Assembly (NCBI GenBank): GCA_950106755.1
Contig: OX467082.1
Location: 16,616,001-16,680,000, forward strand
Length of the DNA: 64,000 nucleotides
DNA from: Climacium dendroides
Lineage: Eukaryota > Streptophyta > Bryopsida > Hypnales > Climaciaceae
Direction of reading: 5' to 3'
Part shown: positions 46,244-59,212 of the stretch, one piece after another
Layout: each line of letters begins with the position of its first letter
How positions within the stretch are numbered: the stretch's first letter is position 1
Notes under the pieces: generated by a model
Seen by the model: only the letters and a program-made list of their open reading frames with translations
Told to the model about the DNA's origin: nothing
Database searches by the model: none
Translations under genes and position numbers: made by a program

Positions 46244-49200
46244 GGAAACATTCCATTTCAATTTTTTAATCAAGAGACAAAAGTTCAAACAAGGATACTA
46301 ATGGATTCCCTTAAGAAGAGGTATTTGAAAATTGACCTATAATCTAGAACCAAAATGAAAAACCAAAATAAAAGAAGCAATAAAGAACATGACAAACCAA
46401 TTATGGTATATCGATAAGGTTTTATTACATACTACCAAAAATATTTGAAACTAGAAAATGGAAAGTGGACATGAAATTAAACATTTAATAGATAAACAAT
46501 GAAGAGTGAGTGAAAAAAAAGTGATAATGATTTAATTGTTTCAGGGTCCTCAAATCCTTAATAAATGAAAGGTAAAAAAAGAACAATACATTAATTTTTT
46601 AAGAGGCCTCTAACCGTTCTAATGAATGAATGGCAAACAAATTTACTATACTTGAAGTGGTTTTGGGTGCCCAAACTCATTAAGAATAAGTGAAGAGTTA
46701 TAGATGTAAATGTTCAACTTGCCTTGGGATGTAATTATAATAAAGTAATAGTTAGTAGAAGAAAGTAGACTTTAAGGTGAATTTCCAATATGGTACAATT
46801 GATGAACTATGGCAATTAGATAATTTGAAGGTGTCTTTTTGGTGACTTTTTCTAATTATTCTTCATAAAGTCCTTCAAAACAAACCATATTACATACAAC
46901 AATCTCTATGTAAAAATTGTAAATTATCAATGTCATGAACTTATATGCATTATTAGATTTAGAAACCGTCATAGGGGCCGCATATATGACATGTTTTGGT
47001 TTTCATTTTTAATATGTATTTCAAAGTTTTATCTATATTGTATTATGGAAAGTAGGAAGTTATAAGATTTACACAATTTTTATTATGAATTAGGAAGAAT
47101 GAATGTAAATATTCAAGAGGAGTTCAATCACTCTTTTTCAAAAAACAAACAAATTGGAGGCTTGTACACCGTGGTATATATTGAAGTAATAAAATATTGA
47201 AATAAATCTATTGTAGTATTGTTAAAAAAAATTGTTGGTAATTAAATGCAACATGAAATTTTATTAACTAGTAATGGCTTGGATGAAGTGCACTTAAAGT
47301 GTTTAGAGAATAAAAATAAAAGAAAGTGGTTGAAATAGTCTTGCATAATAATGAAGTTCCTACTTGTGCATACATAATTGAAGAGCTACTATTGTGTGGA
47401 TACATTCTGCAAGTATGTGAAAACTGGATTGTATTCAAAATCGTAACCCATTTTCAACTAATAGGGTGTGGATTCGTCGAAGGGTTAAGGGCCGGAAATA
47501 TAAGGTGGCAGCAATTGATTTAATGTGACTACAAGCAGTCACAATCATTAAATGCTATCATGTAGGTTCATTCATCACATGTACATATTCAGAAGATTGG
47601 AATAGTGGAAACATACTCCATAAGGTAGAACCTATGTACGAGTACATCCACTATACTTTCTCTCAGGAACACAACTCCGTCACAGCAACCGCTTTTATGA
47701 AGTTGTAGCACCGGACCCTCTTGGATTTGCATTTCATTTCGCAAGATTCTGCGCTTGTTCAATTGATCAAAGGTTGCTTTTTGAATTTCTTCTAACGTTT
47801 GTTCATTGTTATCATGTAATTTATTCCTTTAATTATTTCATCGTCGTTGCAGGGGCTTCTGACAAATTTTTTTTGGGATGTATTCGTTATGCACTTCATT
47901 CTACTGTTGTGAACTTGTAATATCACTCTTAAACTAGGTACAAATGATGCTGCTTCTAGATATATGCTTTGTGTGGGATGGCCCTTGCTGATGAAATTGT
48001 ATTTTCATAGAACCCAAATTAGAGCGAGTGAATTATGGGGATTGCTGGAGTTGGAACTGCCAATGCCAGAACTTGTAGGCGGAGGCAACGCTGCAACAGC
48101 AGCTTCAAGGCTTTTGATAAAGTGAGTGACTCTGTTATCTTAGTTTACTTTTTCATTGGCAATAAATATGGGTGTTCTTTGGTGCACATATGTAACAAGT
48201 ATAAAACTTTAAAGCAGATCAAGTAAAAGTGGATGCAGTTAAGAATTGTCTTCAATCAACTAACAATTGAATGTTACCTACAGTTAGGGTTGCCTAACAC
48301 ATGGAATTACGCATAATATGCCTAGGTTAGTACATACTAACTACATAATGAACTGTTGAAATTTTAGTGATTGCACAAAATTTCCTCTATTATGACCTTC
48401 TGTGAGCGATATTATAGATACCCTACACAATAGGTGCACCATCATTCATCCATTCAATTTAGAAAGACTCATACAATAAAATCTAGAGCTCCTCTTGAAC
48501 GGCAACATCTTCGTACTCAAGAATTGGATACGTGTACTAGAACTCATCACTTGTCTTGCAGCAATCCGAAGTTAGTTTCTTAGTTTCCATTGAAGACTGG
48601 AAAAGAATTTTTGAAGCTACATAATTTTATTCCAGCAAAATTCCCATGAGACTTTCACACTTATAAATTATTGCAAACTAGAAAAAAAGCTTACAATCTT
48701 CAACATTTGAGAGTAAAACCCTTGAATTGCTAGCTCAACATGTTGCATCTACAGATATGAAAATAGACTTTTCATGAAAAATTCGAACATTTTATTAGAA
48801 ATTCGAGGATTTGAGGCAGAAATTGAAGAGGACGATGTCAAATTGGAATAACAGTGGAGGCCCTACCCCAATATTGCGTCTCAGACAGAAACACTTCAAA
48901 TAAACCACTTTTGTTAGCACGTATGCATGCATGTAGGTTTCGCGGATTGAATTGTGGTGGCAACTTCTCCAAGCATGAATGTTTACTGTGTTTGACTCCT
49001 CACAGCACAGGCCATTGCATTAAGCTAGTAACAACTGCATATCAGGGTTTTTTTAGATGCTCTAATGCAACACAATGCAACTAGTTTTGCAGGCAAACAA
49101 GTCTTAGCTCTAGTATACTATACCTAGTTCCCTAATTGGAAAGACATTGTTCTTTTTTAAAGCAGTCTGCTTGGACTCTCCAGAACTAGCACCATATATC

Positions 49201-52200
49201 CAACGGAGTCAATCAAGTGCATTTTTTTTCTTTCCAAAACATTCTTAGCTCGCTTGCTCTGTTTTGTTCACTATTCAGAATGTTCATGTTTTCTAGGAAC
49301 GCTTGAAGACGTCCTATGCATAATATGTTCATGAACAGCTGAAGACATGCGGGATTGTAAAGATTTTGGATGCGCGCAGCTCATTTCAGTGCCATCAGAA
49401 GACATAATTGATTCACATGCCTTGAAGTTAAGTGCTGGAGATCAAAATTGTGTTAAATTACATGCGAGTTCGCCCAATGAATCAGGCACGCTTTTGTGTT
49501 GATCTCTAAAAAATATATTAGGTTCATTCATGAACTTTTCTTTGATTTGTTTCTTCAATCATTGGAGGTTTCATTTCTGAATGTCTACCTTGCTTTCATT
49601 TTTTGATTTGGAAAGAATTCTTATCAGAATAGGCTGGATCAATAGTTCTACATTCTAATGTAATGTTGTTCTTGTTGCAAGCTTTCTTCACTTGAAGTGC
49701 CGATTGGTTTATGTAACTACGGAAATTAAAATTGCACAGAGCTGTGGAAGGTGGAAACTGTGCAGAAGGTTGTCAACCCTGGCATATACGACAAGTAACA
49801 GGTGATAGGGGCGTATAAGACCAGAGCTTTGTAGGTAAGCGTTGTAGAAGGTGAGTAGTTCATGTTGCACCTCCTGCTCGATTGTCACTTTTGGTGGTGG
49901 GATTGGTTTTTGTGGTACCTTGCAAAAGGCTCTCGTCCAATGGATGTACTTTCTTTCATGTACCTTGAGATCAAAGCTTTCAATTTTGATGAAATGGAAG
50001 TTAGGTTTCCTAGCACATATGAAGTATCACCTTCCTTGTGAATATGATTTCCACCATAGTGAGTAGAGGTTGTAATTGAATGATTGATTAGAAGTAAATT
50101 TGGGACCTTGATGGATTCATGTGATCAAAAATGTAATGAATGTGAAGGAGGCAATCTTTAGAGACCCTCATGAATTTCATACTCTATATCTGAGGACGAG
50201 TTCGATCCTAACCGTGACATAGTAGAAGTATAGTTATTCATCAACACACATGTCTAGATTGAATAAGTGAAAAAAATTTAATCAGGAGCTTGGTGGATAA
50301 ACGTGTGAAATTAAAGAATAGAAAGTGCTGAAAAGAGACACTAAAAGAGTTTTGTGCATTTGAAAATGTAACGCCGCATTCCCAGTTGTTGTTTGTGACA
50401 CTTGAAATTTTTGGTTTGTTTTTCTTTGAATGGGGTAGACTAATGCTTCTTCATGGCATTTGTCTTGTACTGAAGTTTCAATTCTTCAAAGTCAAATACT
50501 GAGCGCAATTGATGAGTTCAACGTTGTTCAACCATCTTCCTTGACTGTCTTTAGAATTAGCAGTGGAACCAGTAGAAGCCCTTGCTTCTTCATGAGTGAG
50601 TGCAAGCTTGGAGGCGTGATTTGTATGACACTGATCACCATGTGTTGGATTAATTATCTAGGCAAATTGAGGTATGAAAATCTCAAATTTTGTCTCCTTG
50701 TCATTGGTCTATTGCTAGCATTTGAGTAATAGACAAGGTTGGCATGAACACAAAAGTATGAAGTTGCCAATTTTTTTTCAACAATAATTTGGAGGATAGG
50801 AAATCTTGTTTGAAATGGCAGATTCTTTTGTGCTATATTTCAATGAATTAATTTCTTTAGCTTTAAAGTGTAGGAGTAATGCACAATATTTAATGCAAAA
50901 TACACTTGTGAAAATGCGAAGTTTGTGAAATAAACACCATTTTGACAACAGTGAGGCTTATACTAGCTAAACTAATGTGGACAATGTCTTTGACTTGTGC
51001 AATACAGTGTGCTATGAAAATGTATGGAGAGCCTTCGTTCGACTTTGGGTTCTTTAGAGCTGAAGTATTTGAAGGGAACATGTTAAGATTTCAACAAGCA
51101 CAGCACTTATTGAAATTTTATTTGGGGACTTCATGCTGCAGGTTTTTGTGAAGTTGGGAGTCAATTGCAGTAGTCTTCATTGAGAGGAACTGCCTAGTGA
51201 ATATTATAGGTATTTTTCTTAAAGCCTTCATAGAACAATTGATGTGCGCATGTTGAACATGAAGTTCTGTCTTGCATGTTTGGAGCTGCAAATTAACCTT
51301 TTAGGGTGTACAAAGCTTGTTTTGAAAGAAAATTGAAAATTGTGCAAACGGCTAAGATTTTATAGGGAGTGAATGGTTATTATTTCATAATTTCATTTCT
51401 AGGCTAATATTTGTACAACACGAAACACTCACACAATATGCCATACCTATAAAATTTGCCCTTGACAAAATGATGAAATAGGAATGTGTTGTGCTGCAGT
51501 GGTTTCTTGCATATTTTACATAGAATTCAAATGTTGTTGGAATAATTTTGATTTCTGTTGTAGAACAAGAGAATACAAGAGTGTTGATTTATTTTCTTGG
51601 TACTTTGCATGAGGTCTTCAAGGAACTTCTTGTAATGTAATATGTAGTCCCAATGTACCTAATCTACAAAGTTTTAGATAAACAATGAAATATAAGTTCG
51701 TTGTTGTCAGAAGAGCATGTACAGGAGGACTAGGATTGTACGAGAATAACCATGTCTAATGTTCCGTGAACCAAGTTCTACTAATTTTCATTTGGAATGC
51801 AGCATCCCCATACAACTAAAGTGTCTTACAAAAACAATTGCTAACTTTGATGAACATTCAATTTCCACAAGTCCCTTTATTCTATTTTTTGGGGTTGACA
51901 TACAATGTTATAGATACAATGTTTTTGACACTCGGACAGCACTAAAGAGTGTATACCTTTTGTAGACTTCTCTAAATCAAGTAGGGCCGTTGGATTCAAC
52001 TCAAAGGAAAGGAGCAAAAAAAGTGGAACTCATTTTTGAAGATGTGAAACATATGATAATATTTTGCAGATGATTTTCATTCCAAAATGAATGCATTGAC
52101 ATGTAATCCAAGCGGCTTCTTGTTTTTTGAAATTTAATACAGTTTATCTTGAAGTTTTCTAGTTAAATGGTCAAAGGTTTCTTAATGAAAAACCTCAAGA

Positions 52201-53285
52201 ACTGTGTAGTAATTGTACATTCTTAGAGGCTGCAATAAAGAAACGAGTGTACATTCAAGGAGTTGTGCTAGTGCAGTATTGCTTCATGTTTAAGCGAACT
52301 ACCTAATTAAGAATTTGTGGTTCCACACTTCATTTTCATAGCATAGTTGAAGGTAAAAGAATATGGTGACATTTGGAATTTCATAATGGTATTCAAGACT
52401 TTTAGAATTCAATTTGAAATGTTTGGAGTACAAATTTCTCTTCACATAAGCCACTTGGTAGTCAACAAATATGAAGCATTATTTTTTTGAATCTAGGCAA
52501 TCGCTGGTTAGTTTTTGGATTATATTATAGGCTTCAGAAGGAAAGCCTTACTTATTCAAGCAAGTTATGGCTCTCAAGATTGATCAATAGTTAGCTTTCC
52601 CATGCTAGCAAATGATTCTACGTTGACAAGTCTCGGTGCTGGAAGTTTACATTTGAGGATGTGGTGCTCAATCTTCCCCTTCCTCATAACCTTTGCTTTG
52701 CACAAACTTCAATATGTTTGCACCTTCATAGAATGTATGATTCACTTTCAGTCAATTTGGTGTGGACTTGTAATAAATAAGCTTTGAAGAGATGGAGAGG
52801 GTAATGCACTTTGTGATTCAAATAATGAAGTGAGACATGAAGTATGAAATTTGTTTTGTATGTGTGATATCTTGAATGTCCTTATTTTCATTCAAGGACT
52901 TGAACATTGTGCAATTAGTGGTCCAAAAATGTGCTGAACATATTTGTCCTTAATTGTACATAAGTGAAAGTACTCTCAAATCCAGTGAGTCCGCTTTTGT
53001 ACAAGAGGGCAATCAAATGTCACCAGGTGTGTAAGACCTTTAGTTTCATTATTTTACGTCTTTTTTAATTATTCTAAATTGCTTAAAGTAGGATGCAGTC
53101 AGAGGCAAAGAACACTTAAAAGTTAGAAGTTCTTGGTTCTTGATTTGTGCTCATGAATCATATTAGAAAGTAGTACAAGTAAGAATTAAATTGTATTCAA
53201 TTGTTGTTTTTTGTAATGCCTTTTATTGAAATCGGATAATGCTTCGTACTATTCGAAATCATGATGTACATATTATTTGTGGTGT
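46244..53285. other. Long tract without a certain gene
   Basis: About 7 kb. At 48035-48121 the plus strand reads an ATG followed by GIAGVGTANARTCRRRQRCN and a donor-like GTGAGT, after an acceptor-like TTTTCATAG; this could be an isolated 5' exon of an unknown gene or of the gene at 53286. From about 49.8 to 53.2 kb the DNA is less AT-rich than its surroundings, but all frames are short. No RNA gene recognised. Confidence 0.35.
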
Positions 53286-55518
53286 ATGATGGCAAGCATC
53301 ATAGTGGTTTGTGACGGAGATCACAACTTGATCTCAAAATTTAAAGCACCTAAGAAAGCATCTAAGCTAATTGGAGGTCTTCATAGAAAAGGAAAACTTC
53401 TTGACAGTGATGACATTCAATTGGTGGGAGAAGACTCTTTGGAGGCTGGTGATTACACTTTCATACTAGAAGATGGGAGTCCTACTACAACTCTTGGGGC
53501 ACGCCAATTGACCACATCTCCAAAAATGGTGTCAACAATTTCTACCACACCTCTCGGAACACAGGACAACAAATCCTTGCAAGAAGACAAAAAAAAGAAT
53601 TTGAAGAGAAGTCTTCACCCGTGCCAAAGTATCAGCAACAACGAAATGAGAGAATGGCATTCAATGAGAAGCGATTTTTGGAGTTGTTCCCAGACAAGTA
53701 AGTTTTTCCTTTTGAATTATTATGATTCAATGTCTCCTCCGAATTTGCTAAGGAGATGGATTGTAATTTACATAGACTGTCTAAGTTTCATAATGATTGA
53801 GAATGAAATGACCAAATTCAGTTTTTTATAGGAAAATGACAACATATGTGTAGAATTTGGAATAGTTCTTATCCTATTGGTAGTTTATGTTAAAGGTTTT
53901 ATTATGATGTTTCAAAATATAGAACACAAATTTCTGCTAATTAGCATCTAATACTTGTATATGAAATAAAGCACTTGCTTTTGCAAATTGTGGTTTGCAA
54001 ATATTATATTGTTGAATGTTCATTGTCTCATTCATCAATGTTGTTTACTATTATAAATTTAGGGAAATGAAGCAAAAGCAAGGGAAACATTCTGGAAAAC
54101 AAAAGAAACAAGCAATGGAATCCCCAAAACGAGCAGCTATAAAGTCACCAGAGGTACAACATGTTCAAATGAAACCTATTTCAGGGTATGATCAGATTTT
54201 TAAACCTCCAAGAAAAGTTCACAGGGATCCTTCAAAGAAGTACGGCAAAGAGGCCTTGAGACTTGATTTCAATTCGCAATATCACACATTCATGTCCAAT
54301 AGGAGGCTTTTGAAGGCATGGCTTAAAGGGGAAGGTTTCTTTGCAAGACCCCCTAATTTGAAAACTGACCGGGAGGCAAGAATGGCTTTGAAGAATCTTA
54401 TTTCACTAAAGCAATCAAGTCTTGCAATATTGAATTTTGATAGCATCACTTTCAGATGGCAAGAACAAGACATTTTTGTAGAAGCAAAGTCAATGCTACA
54501 ATATGCACGGAAAGTGGATGGCAGGAATCCTAAAGAAGTGGAACGTGAAGAGTCTGATTCTGAAGATTCAAAATTTGAAAGCCTTATAATTCGTTTGGAC
54601 ACTTCTGCTACTTCAAGGTATGTTTTCAATTACCATTGCAATGTTGTTGATTGTTTAATGTTTACAATGTTGACTCAATGTTATTCACTTTGAGTTCTTC
54701 AATATTCAACGTCTACTGCAAGCAATGGTTTATTTGTTTCAACCATCAAAATCCGCCAGTCTTTCTTGGTTCAACATCAAGTGAACAAGAGAGGGAGAAT
54801 GCTTTGGTTCCCTTCCAGAAACAAAGTGTGAGTTTGTAAACACATCAAGGTGTAATTGACCTAGAATAGCTTTGTATTTTGCACTGCACTTTGTAATGTG
54901 TACTTCTCAGAATTCTTAGATTGGCATGGCTGTGTGAAGCAGGAAAATTCAATCCTGCAATCAAAAGTATCAATTGAATCTAATGTGGGGCTTGTCTCCA
55001 ATATCTCTAAACCTGTTGAGGCAATACAAAAAGCAATTGAAGTGCTTCAAAACAAGAACAACAAGCATTGCAGACCTTTGGAGACATTGACCAACGATAA
55101 GGACTCGTCTATTGACAAGGTGAAGATCATTAATTCAATATAATTAGTTGCATGTCAACTTGAAATTTTTTCAATCTTTAATTTTTTTATTTAAACAATA
55201 TTGAGTACAATTTTTCAATTTTGTTGTTGTATACATGAATTTATCATTGCAATTTATCTTTTTACAATCTTATGATATAGTTTTCTAATTGTACAGATGG
55301 TAGCCAACGATGATCCAATGGTTCGTGGAGTGCCAATTGTAAGAATTTCTTCAAGGAAGAGGAAAGCTACTACTCTCACCAAAGCAAATGCCTACTTCAA
55401 AAAGCCAAGTAGCACTTCTCTGAACGCAATTCTCAATGAATTAGTAATAGGCTCAGTGGCTAATGGGGAGAAAATGGTTTTGGGAGAATTTGGACTCAAT
55501 GATGTGGATGTGATGTAA
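53286..55518 (+). CDS. Five-exon gene of unknown function, basic protein, with a -1 frameshift
   Basis: Exons: 53286-53697, 54063-54617, 54782-54827, 54943-55119, 55297-55518. All joins keep phase and use GT-AG sites. The start is the ATG at 53286 (a second follows at 53289). Residues 1 to about 60 (KASKLIGGLHRKGKLLDSDD, LEAGDYTFILEDG) look like a small beta-rich, ubiquitin-like header. A Ser/Thr-rich stretch follows. At the A8 run 53589-53596 the frame must shift by -1 to reach the coding-looking SSPVPKYQQQRNERMAFNEK and RFLELFPDK at the end of exon 1. Exon 2 gives a Lys-rich part and a helical block with RLLKAWLKGEGFFARPPNLK and TFRWQEQDIFVEAKSMLQYA. The last exon has a basic RISSRKRKATT. 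I recognise no family. The A8 shift may be an assembly error, or it may mean a pseudogene. Confidence 0.55.
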
Positions 55519-55789
55519 TCAAAGCTCAAGGTTTATATGAGAAAGTAGAACAAGCTTGATACAAAAAAGCCTTTCAAGAATAGCTTAAAGCTTAGTGAGC
55601 AAAATGCAGTGATGAAAGTAGCACAATATTTGATAGGCAAGCATAGCATTTAGTATTTAATGTTTGTAACTCATATCATTTGTGTAGTGGAAACTATATT
55701 ACTCACAACATCTGTTATTTTGGATATTTGTCACTTATTAAAGTTATGAATCATTGCATTTCGTGAATATTCCACTTGTAATTTGCAAC

Positions 55790-56455
55790 CTTTTTCCTTC
55801 ACTACATTTTTCATTTACTGCATTTCAAATTTGCTACATTCTCTCTCACTACATTTATGTTTTCCTACAATTTCAATTCACTACATTTTTGGCTTATTGC
55901 ATTTCTCGTTTCCAACATTCTCTATTTCCTACTTTTGTAGATTGCTACAATTATTTCAATTCACCACATTCTCTGTTTACTACATCTGCCATTTGCTACA
56001 TTTTCCATTTACTACATTCTTTGTTTACTATGTTTCGGATTTACTACATTCTCAATTCACTACATTTCCCATTTACTACATTCTTTGTTTACTACATTTC
56101 CGATTTGCTACATTCTCAATTCACTACATTCTTTGTTTACTACGTTTCGGATTTACTACATTCTCAATTCACTACATTTCCCATTTACTACATTCTTTGT
56201 TTACTACATTTCCGATTTGCTACATTCTCAATTCACTACATTTTCCATTTACTGCATTCTTTATTTACTACATTCTCAATTCACTACATTTCCCCTTTAC
56301 TGCATTCTTTGTTTACTACATTCTCAATTCACTACATTTCTCATTTACTGCATTCTTTGTTTACTACATTTTCAATTCACTACATTTTCCATTTCCTACA
56401 TTCCCAATTCACTACATTTTTCATTCACTACATTTGTCATTTTACCACTTTTGAA
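55790..56455. repeat. TACATT minisatellite (12-bp based)
   Basis: About 55 degenerate copies of a 12-bp motif such as TTTACTACATTC / TTCACTACATTT, in places organised into higher-order units (ATTCTCAATTCACTACATTT and CATTCTTTGTTTACTACATT). The motif contains no stop in the forward direction, so all three forward frames stay open and give HYIF/LFTTF-type peptides; these are not genes. It starts about 270 bp after the stop of the gene at 53286-55518. Confidence 0.95.
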
Positions 56456-56506
56456 ATGTAGAGATGGTAGTGCATTCACTACATTCTGTCTTTTACTACT
56501 TTAGTG

Positions 56507-56932
56507 TTAAGTACATAGGAAAATAGGTAGTAAAATGCCTTGTTTTCCTATATAGTAAAATGAAATATTCTCCCTGTGACAACTTCCTTCGCATCTGAAC
56601 AACCTGACTGATCTACATGAATTCAATGTTTGCTGAATCCAGAGGTCGAAAGTGACGAACCAAACTAACTCGCAACCTCTCGGACAATCTACTACGCAAT
56701 TTGCAATAGAATCATTCCAAAGAAAATTGAGGCAGGATTTTGAATTACCTCTCCCGCACAATGGGTCGGATTCATTGTGCCATGAATTGATGTTCTGGAG
56801 ACACCAAAAATACCCCCCGCTCATCACTTGAGGTCGAAAACAGATTGATCCATGCAGCATCGCATGCATGGAAGATGGGAATTCACAATGCACATCGTCA
56901 AGCACGGCAGACACAACAATCGGCATGATCAT
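56507..56932 (-). CDS. Uncertain reading frame of 141 codons
   Basis: A minus-strand frame from an ATG at 56932. The first 60 codons (SAVLDDVHCEFPSSMHAM..., ending ESDPLCGRG) precede a donor-like GTAATTC near 56750, so it may be a single exon. Cys-rich but without a known motif. It may be chance. Confidence 0.2.
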   Translation of the reverse strand: MIMPIVVSAVLDDVHCEFPSSMHAMLHGSICFRPQVMSGGYFWCLQNINSWHNESDPLCGRGNSKSCLNFLWNDSIANCVVDCPRGCELVWFVTFDLWIQQTLNSCRSVRLFRCEGSCHRENISFYYIGKQGILLPIFLCT

Positions 56933-57334
56933 ATCAATTGAAGAAGAATGAAGACGTAAAGGAAGGAATAAACAACAACTAGTACTTCAGGGAAGAGACC
57001 CGATTTGTGTCATGTGACAAGCTCTACGTACAAGTACAAGTAGAGTACGTTTGAAAACTTGAAATGCATAAACTATCTCCATACTAATTTTTTAATGTTG
57101 TAATCAAAGTAGACTATTGAAAAATAAGTTGGCAATGATTATTTAATGCATATCACTATCAATGATTCTATATTGAATGTGCAATGTAACCTCTCAAATG
57201 CAAAACAAGTGTATGTGGCTATTAATGGAAATTAAGGAAAAATCACGAAGATCAAAGTAGGAGGTTGCACAGCCCTTGAAGAACCCCACAATAAACATTT
57301 TATTTTGATTACTGAATTTTTTTTAAGGACCTTG

Positions 57335-57745
57335 CCAAATTAAGCTCAATTTAGTTAAATTTAGTCACATTATGTAGCTTTTGAAGATAGTTGCCAAAGC
57401 CAATGGCAGCTTGCTTCAAAAGCCACTCACTCAATTTTGTATGTTGGTGGAAGAGATGAGTCATTTTTTATATAAGTGGGGTAATGGTAGATGCAACTAT
57501 CCATGTAGGATATGTAAATTAGGAGGATTAAGTATGAGCAGTTGAATTCTTATTCCTACTAATTTACATATCCCATATGGATAGTTGCACCCACCACTAC
57601 CCCACTTGTATAAAAAGCAACTCATCTCCCCTTACTCAAACATTCAAAACTAAGTACTAAATGATTTTTGAAGCTAGTTGCCTTTGATTTTGGCAACTAG
57701 CTTCAAAAGCCATTTAATTTGGCTAAATTTAGCTTAATTCAATTT
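57335..57745. repeat. Foldback element, about 410 bp
   Basis: The inner arms 57454-57525 and 57555-57628 are inverted copies with roughly one mismatch in seven; they share GTGCAACTATCCAT-like and GATATGTAAATTAG blocks. The outer arms carry AAGCTcAATTTAG-type sequence at 57345 and 57725, and a repeated CTTCAAAAGCCA. No coding sequence. Confidence 0.7.
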
Positions 57746-58697
57746 TATATGTGTAATTTTTCTAATTAACCTTGTATTCAACTACTTGTACTATTTTGCC
57801 CTAGTCAATGTGTTTTGAATATTGTTTAGAATCTATCAAAATGAAAATCCAATTGCATTTACTAAAATTCACATACTCTAATTGTACATATGTGACATAT
57901 TCTATAAGTTTTTTAGACCTCAAAAAATAGACTGGATTGTCACTCTGTGGTTGCCTAACCAAGGGCTCATATTTTCTATAATGTAACAAATACAAAGCAT
58001 GCACCACTAATAAATATGGATAAGCTTTATAGAAAAGAAAGACTTTCTATGCAACTACCTTGCTTTCTTATAGTGTTTAAATCTATTAAAGAACAATGTC
58101 TTTTGGTTTATAGCCCAATCATCTTCAAATTGCTATAAGGCAATTCAACAATGCTAGTGAATGAGTGCAAAGACATAAGCCCACAAGCTTTGAATATAGT
58201 CGTAGGTATGTACCCACAACCATTTGAAGGTATTTATAACATATGTACTTATAATATAGATACACAATAATTTGAAAAGAATACCTATTATATATAGATA
58301 CCTATAATCATAGAAGGTGTTTATAATATAGACTCCTAAGCTCATGGGCTCGTAGATTCTATGTTTGTATGTTATCACATACTCCCTTTTAGAAGACAAT
58401 TCAATGAACGGGAAGAACCGGCAGCTAGTGTAAATTGAGCCGATTGATTTTTTGAAAAAGCTGATTGAAATACTTAATTACAGGCCAGAGAACCAACGAA
58501 AAATCATTTAAATAGGATTTTAACTGTTATGATCTTGGAATTCCGAATTTTTAGCTACTCAAAATATTAGAAAGGCGGATTTTGATTTGTTGGCGCGAGG
58601 GTATGGCCGGTTCTCGGCCATGTATGATTTGGGTGGGCCGGTTCTCAGGGGTGTAAGTTAGGCTGAGAATTGAGAGGGGTCGAAAATAATCTCTCAT

Positions 58698-58975
58698 TTG
58701 TCAAAAAAAACTCCCTCAAGTTCCTCAACGTCTCTGAAGTACTCTAATTTGCTTGCCATTGTTGATATTGCACGTATCCAATGTGTTAGCACAGCACAAT
58801 GTGAAAGAGCTTTTAGTGTCCAAAATTGTATAAAAACAAAATTTCGTAATAGATTACAAACAAGGAGTTTGGAGTCTATAATGCGTATTGCACTTGAAGG
58901 TCCAACAAATGATGTTGATGTTTTCTTGGTGGAAGATATTGCTTTGTGGAAAAACTCCAGAAAATTTTGATATTT
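58698..58975 (+). pseudogene. hAT transposase C-terminal dimerisation remnant
   Basis: The plus strand reads YSNLLAIVDIARIQCVSTAQ, CERAFSVQNCIKTKFRNRLQ and SLESIMRIALEGP, the typical hATC (Dimer_Tnp_hAT) block with its CERAFS and RNRL motifs. It is open to a stop near 58968 (ALWKNSRKF). The catalytic part is absent upstream, where the DNA is non-coding and carries GGCCGGTTCTC repeats, so only a 3' fragment remains. Confidence 0.85.
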
Positions 58976-59149
58976 GTTTTCTAACCCTGGTCGATATCTT
59001 GCAAACAATACTATTGAAGATGATGAAGGTATAGATCAACCTAGTGACTAGATGTTTTTTCTATATGTTTGAATGTTTGTGTAGATAGGAAACCCCTCCA
59101 ACATACCATTTCCTTTTATTTTTATTAGGATTTGATATGTTGGAAGGGT

Positions 59150-59212
59150 GAATTCTTAGCCACTAAATGGTTGGTGGATTACCAGGTTCGAATCCTGCTA
59201 AGGATAAGCAAT
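59150..59212 (+). repeat. tRNA-like element (B-box), possible SINE relic
   Basis: GGTTCGAATCC (59185-59195) matches the consensus B box / T-arm of tRNA genes, inside CAGG-TTCGAAT-CCTG, a 4-bp stem with a 7-nt loop. CTTAGC (59155-59160) and GCTAAG (59197-59202) could pair as an acceptor-like stem. The anticodon arm is missing, so this is not a full tRNA gene. Confidence 0.35.

Noticed and set aside
46009..46342. Several overlapping long frames on both strands (Cys/Val-rich and His/Thr-rich peptides)
   Set aside because: All come from the GT-rich microsatellite; repeats without stop codons keep every frame open.
54282..54629. Minus-strand frame of 115 codons
   Set aside because: Antisense shadow of exon 2 of the orphan gene.
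55754..56504. Three overlapping frames of 139-235 codons rich in HYIF and LFTTF
   Set aside because: Translation of the TACATT minisatellite; three open frames at once and no codon bias.
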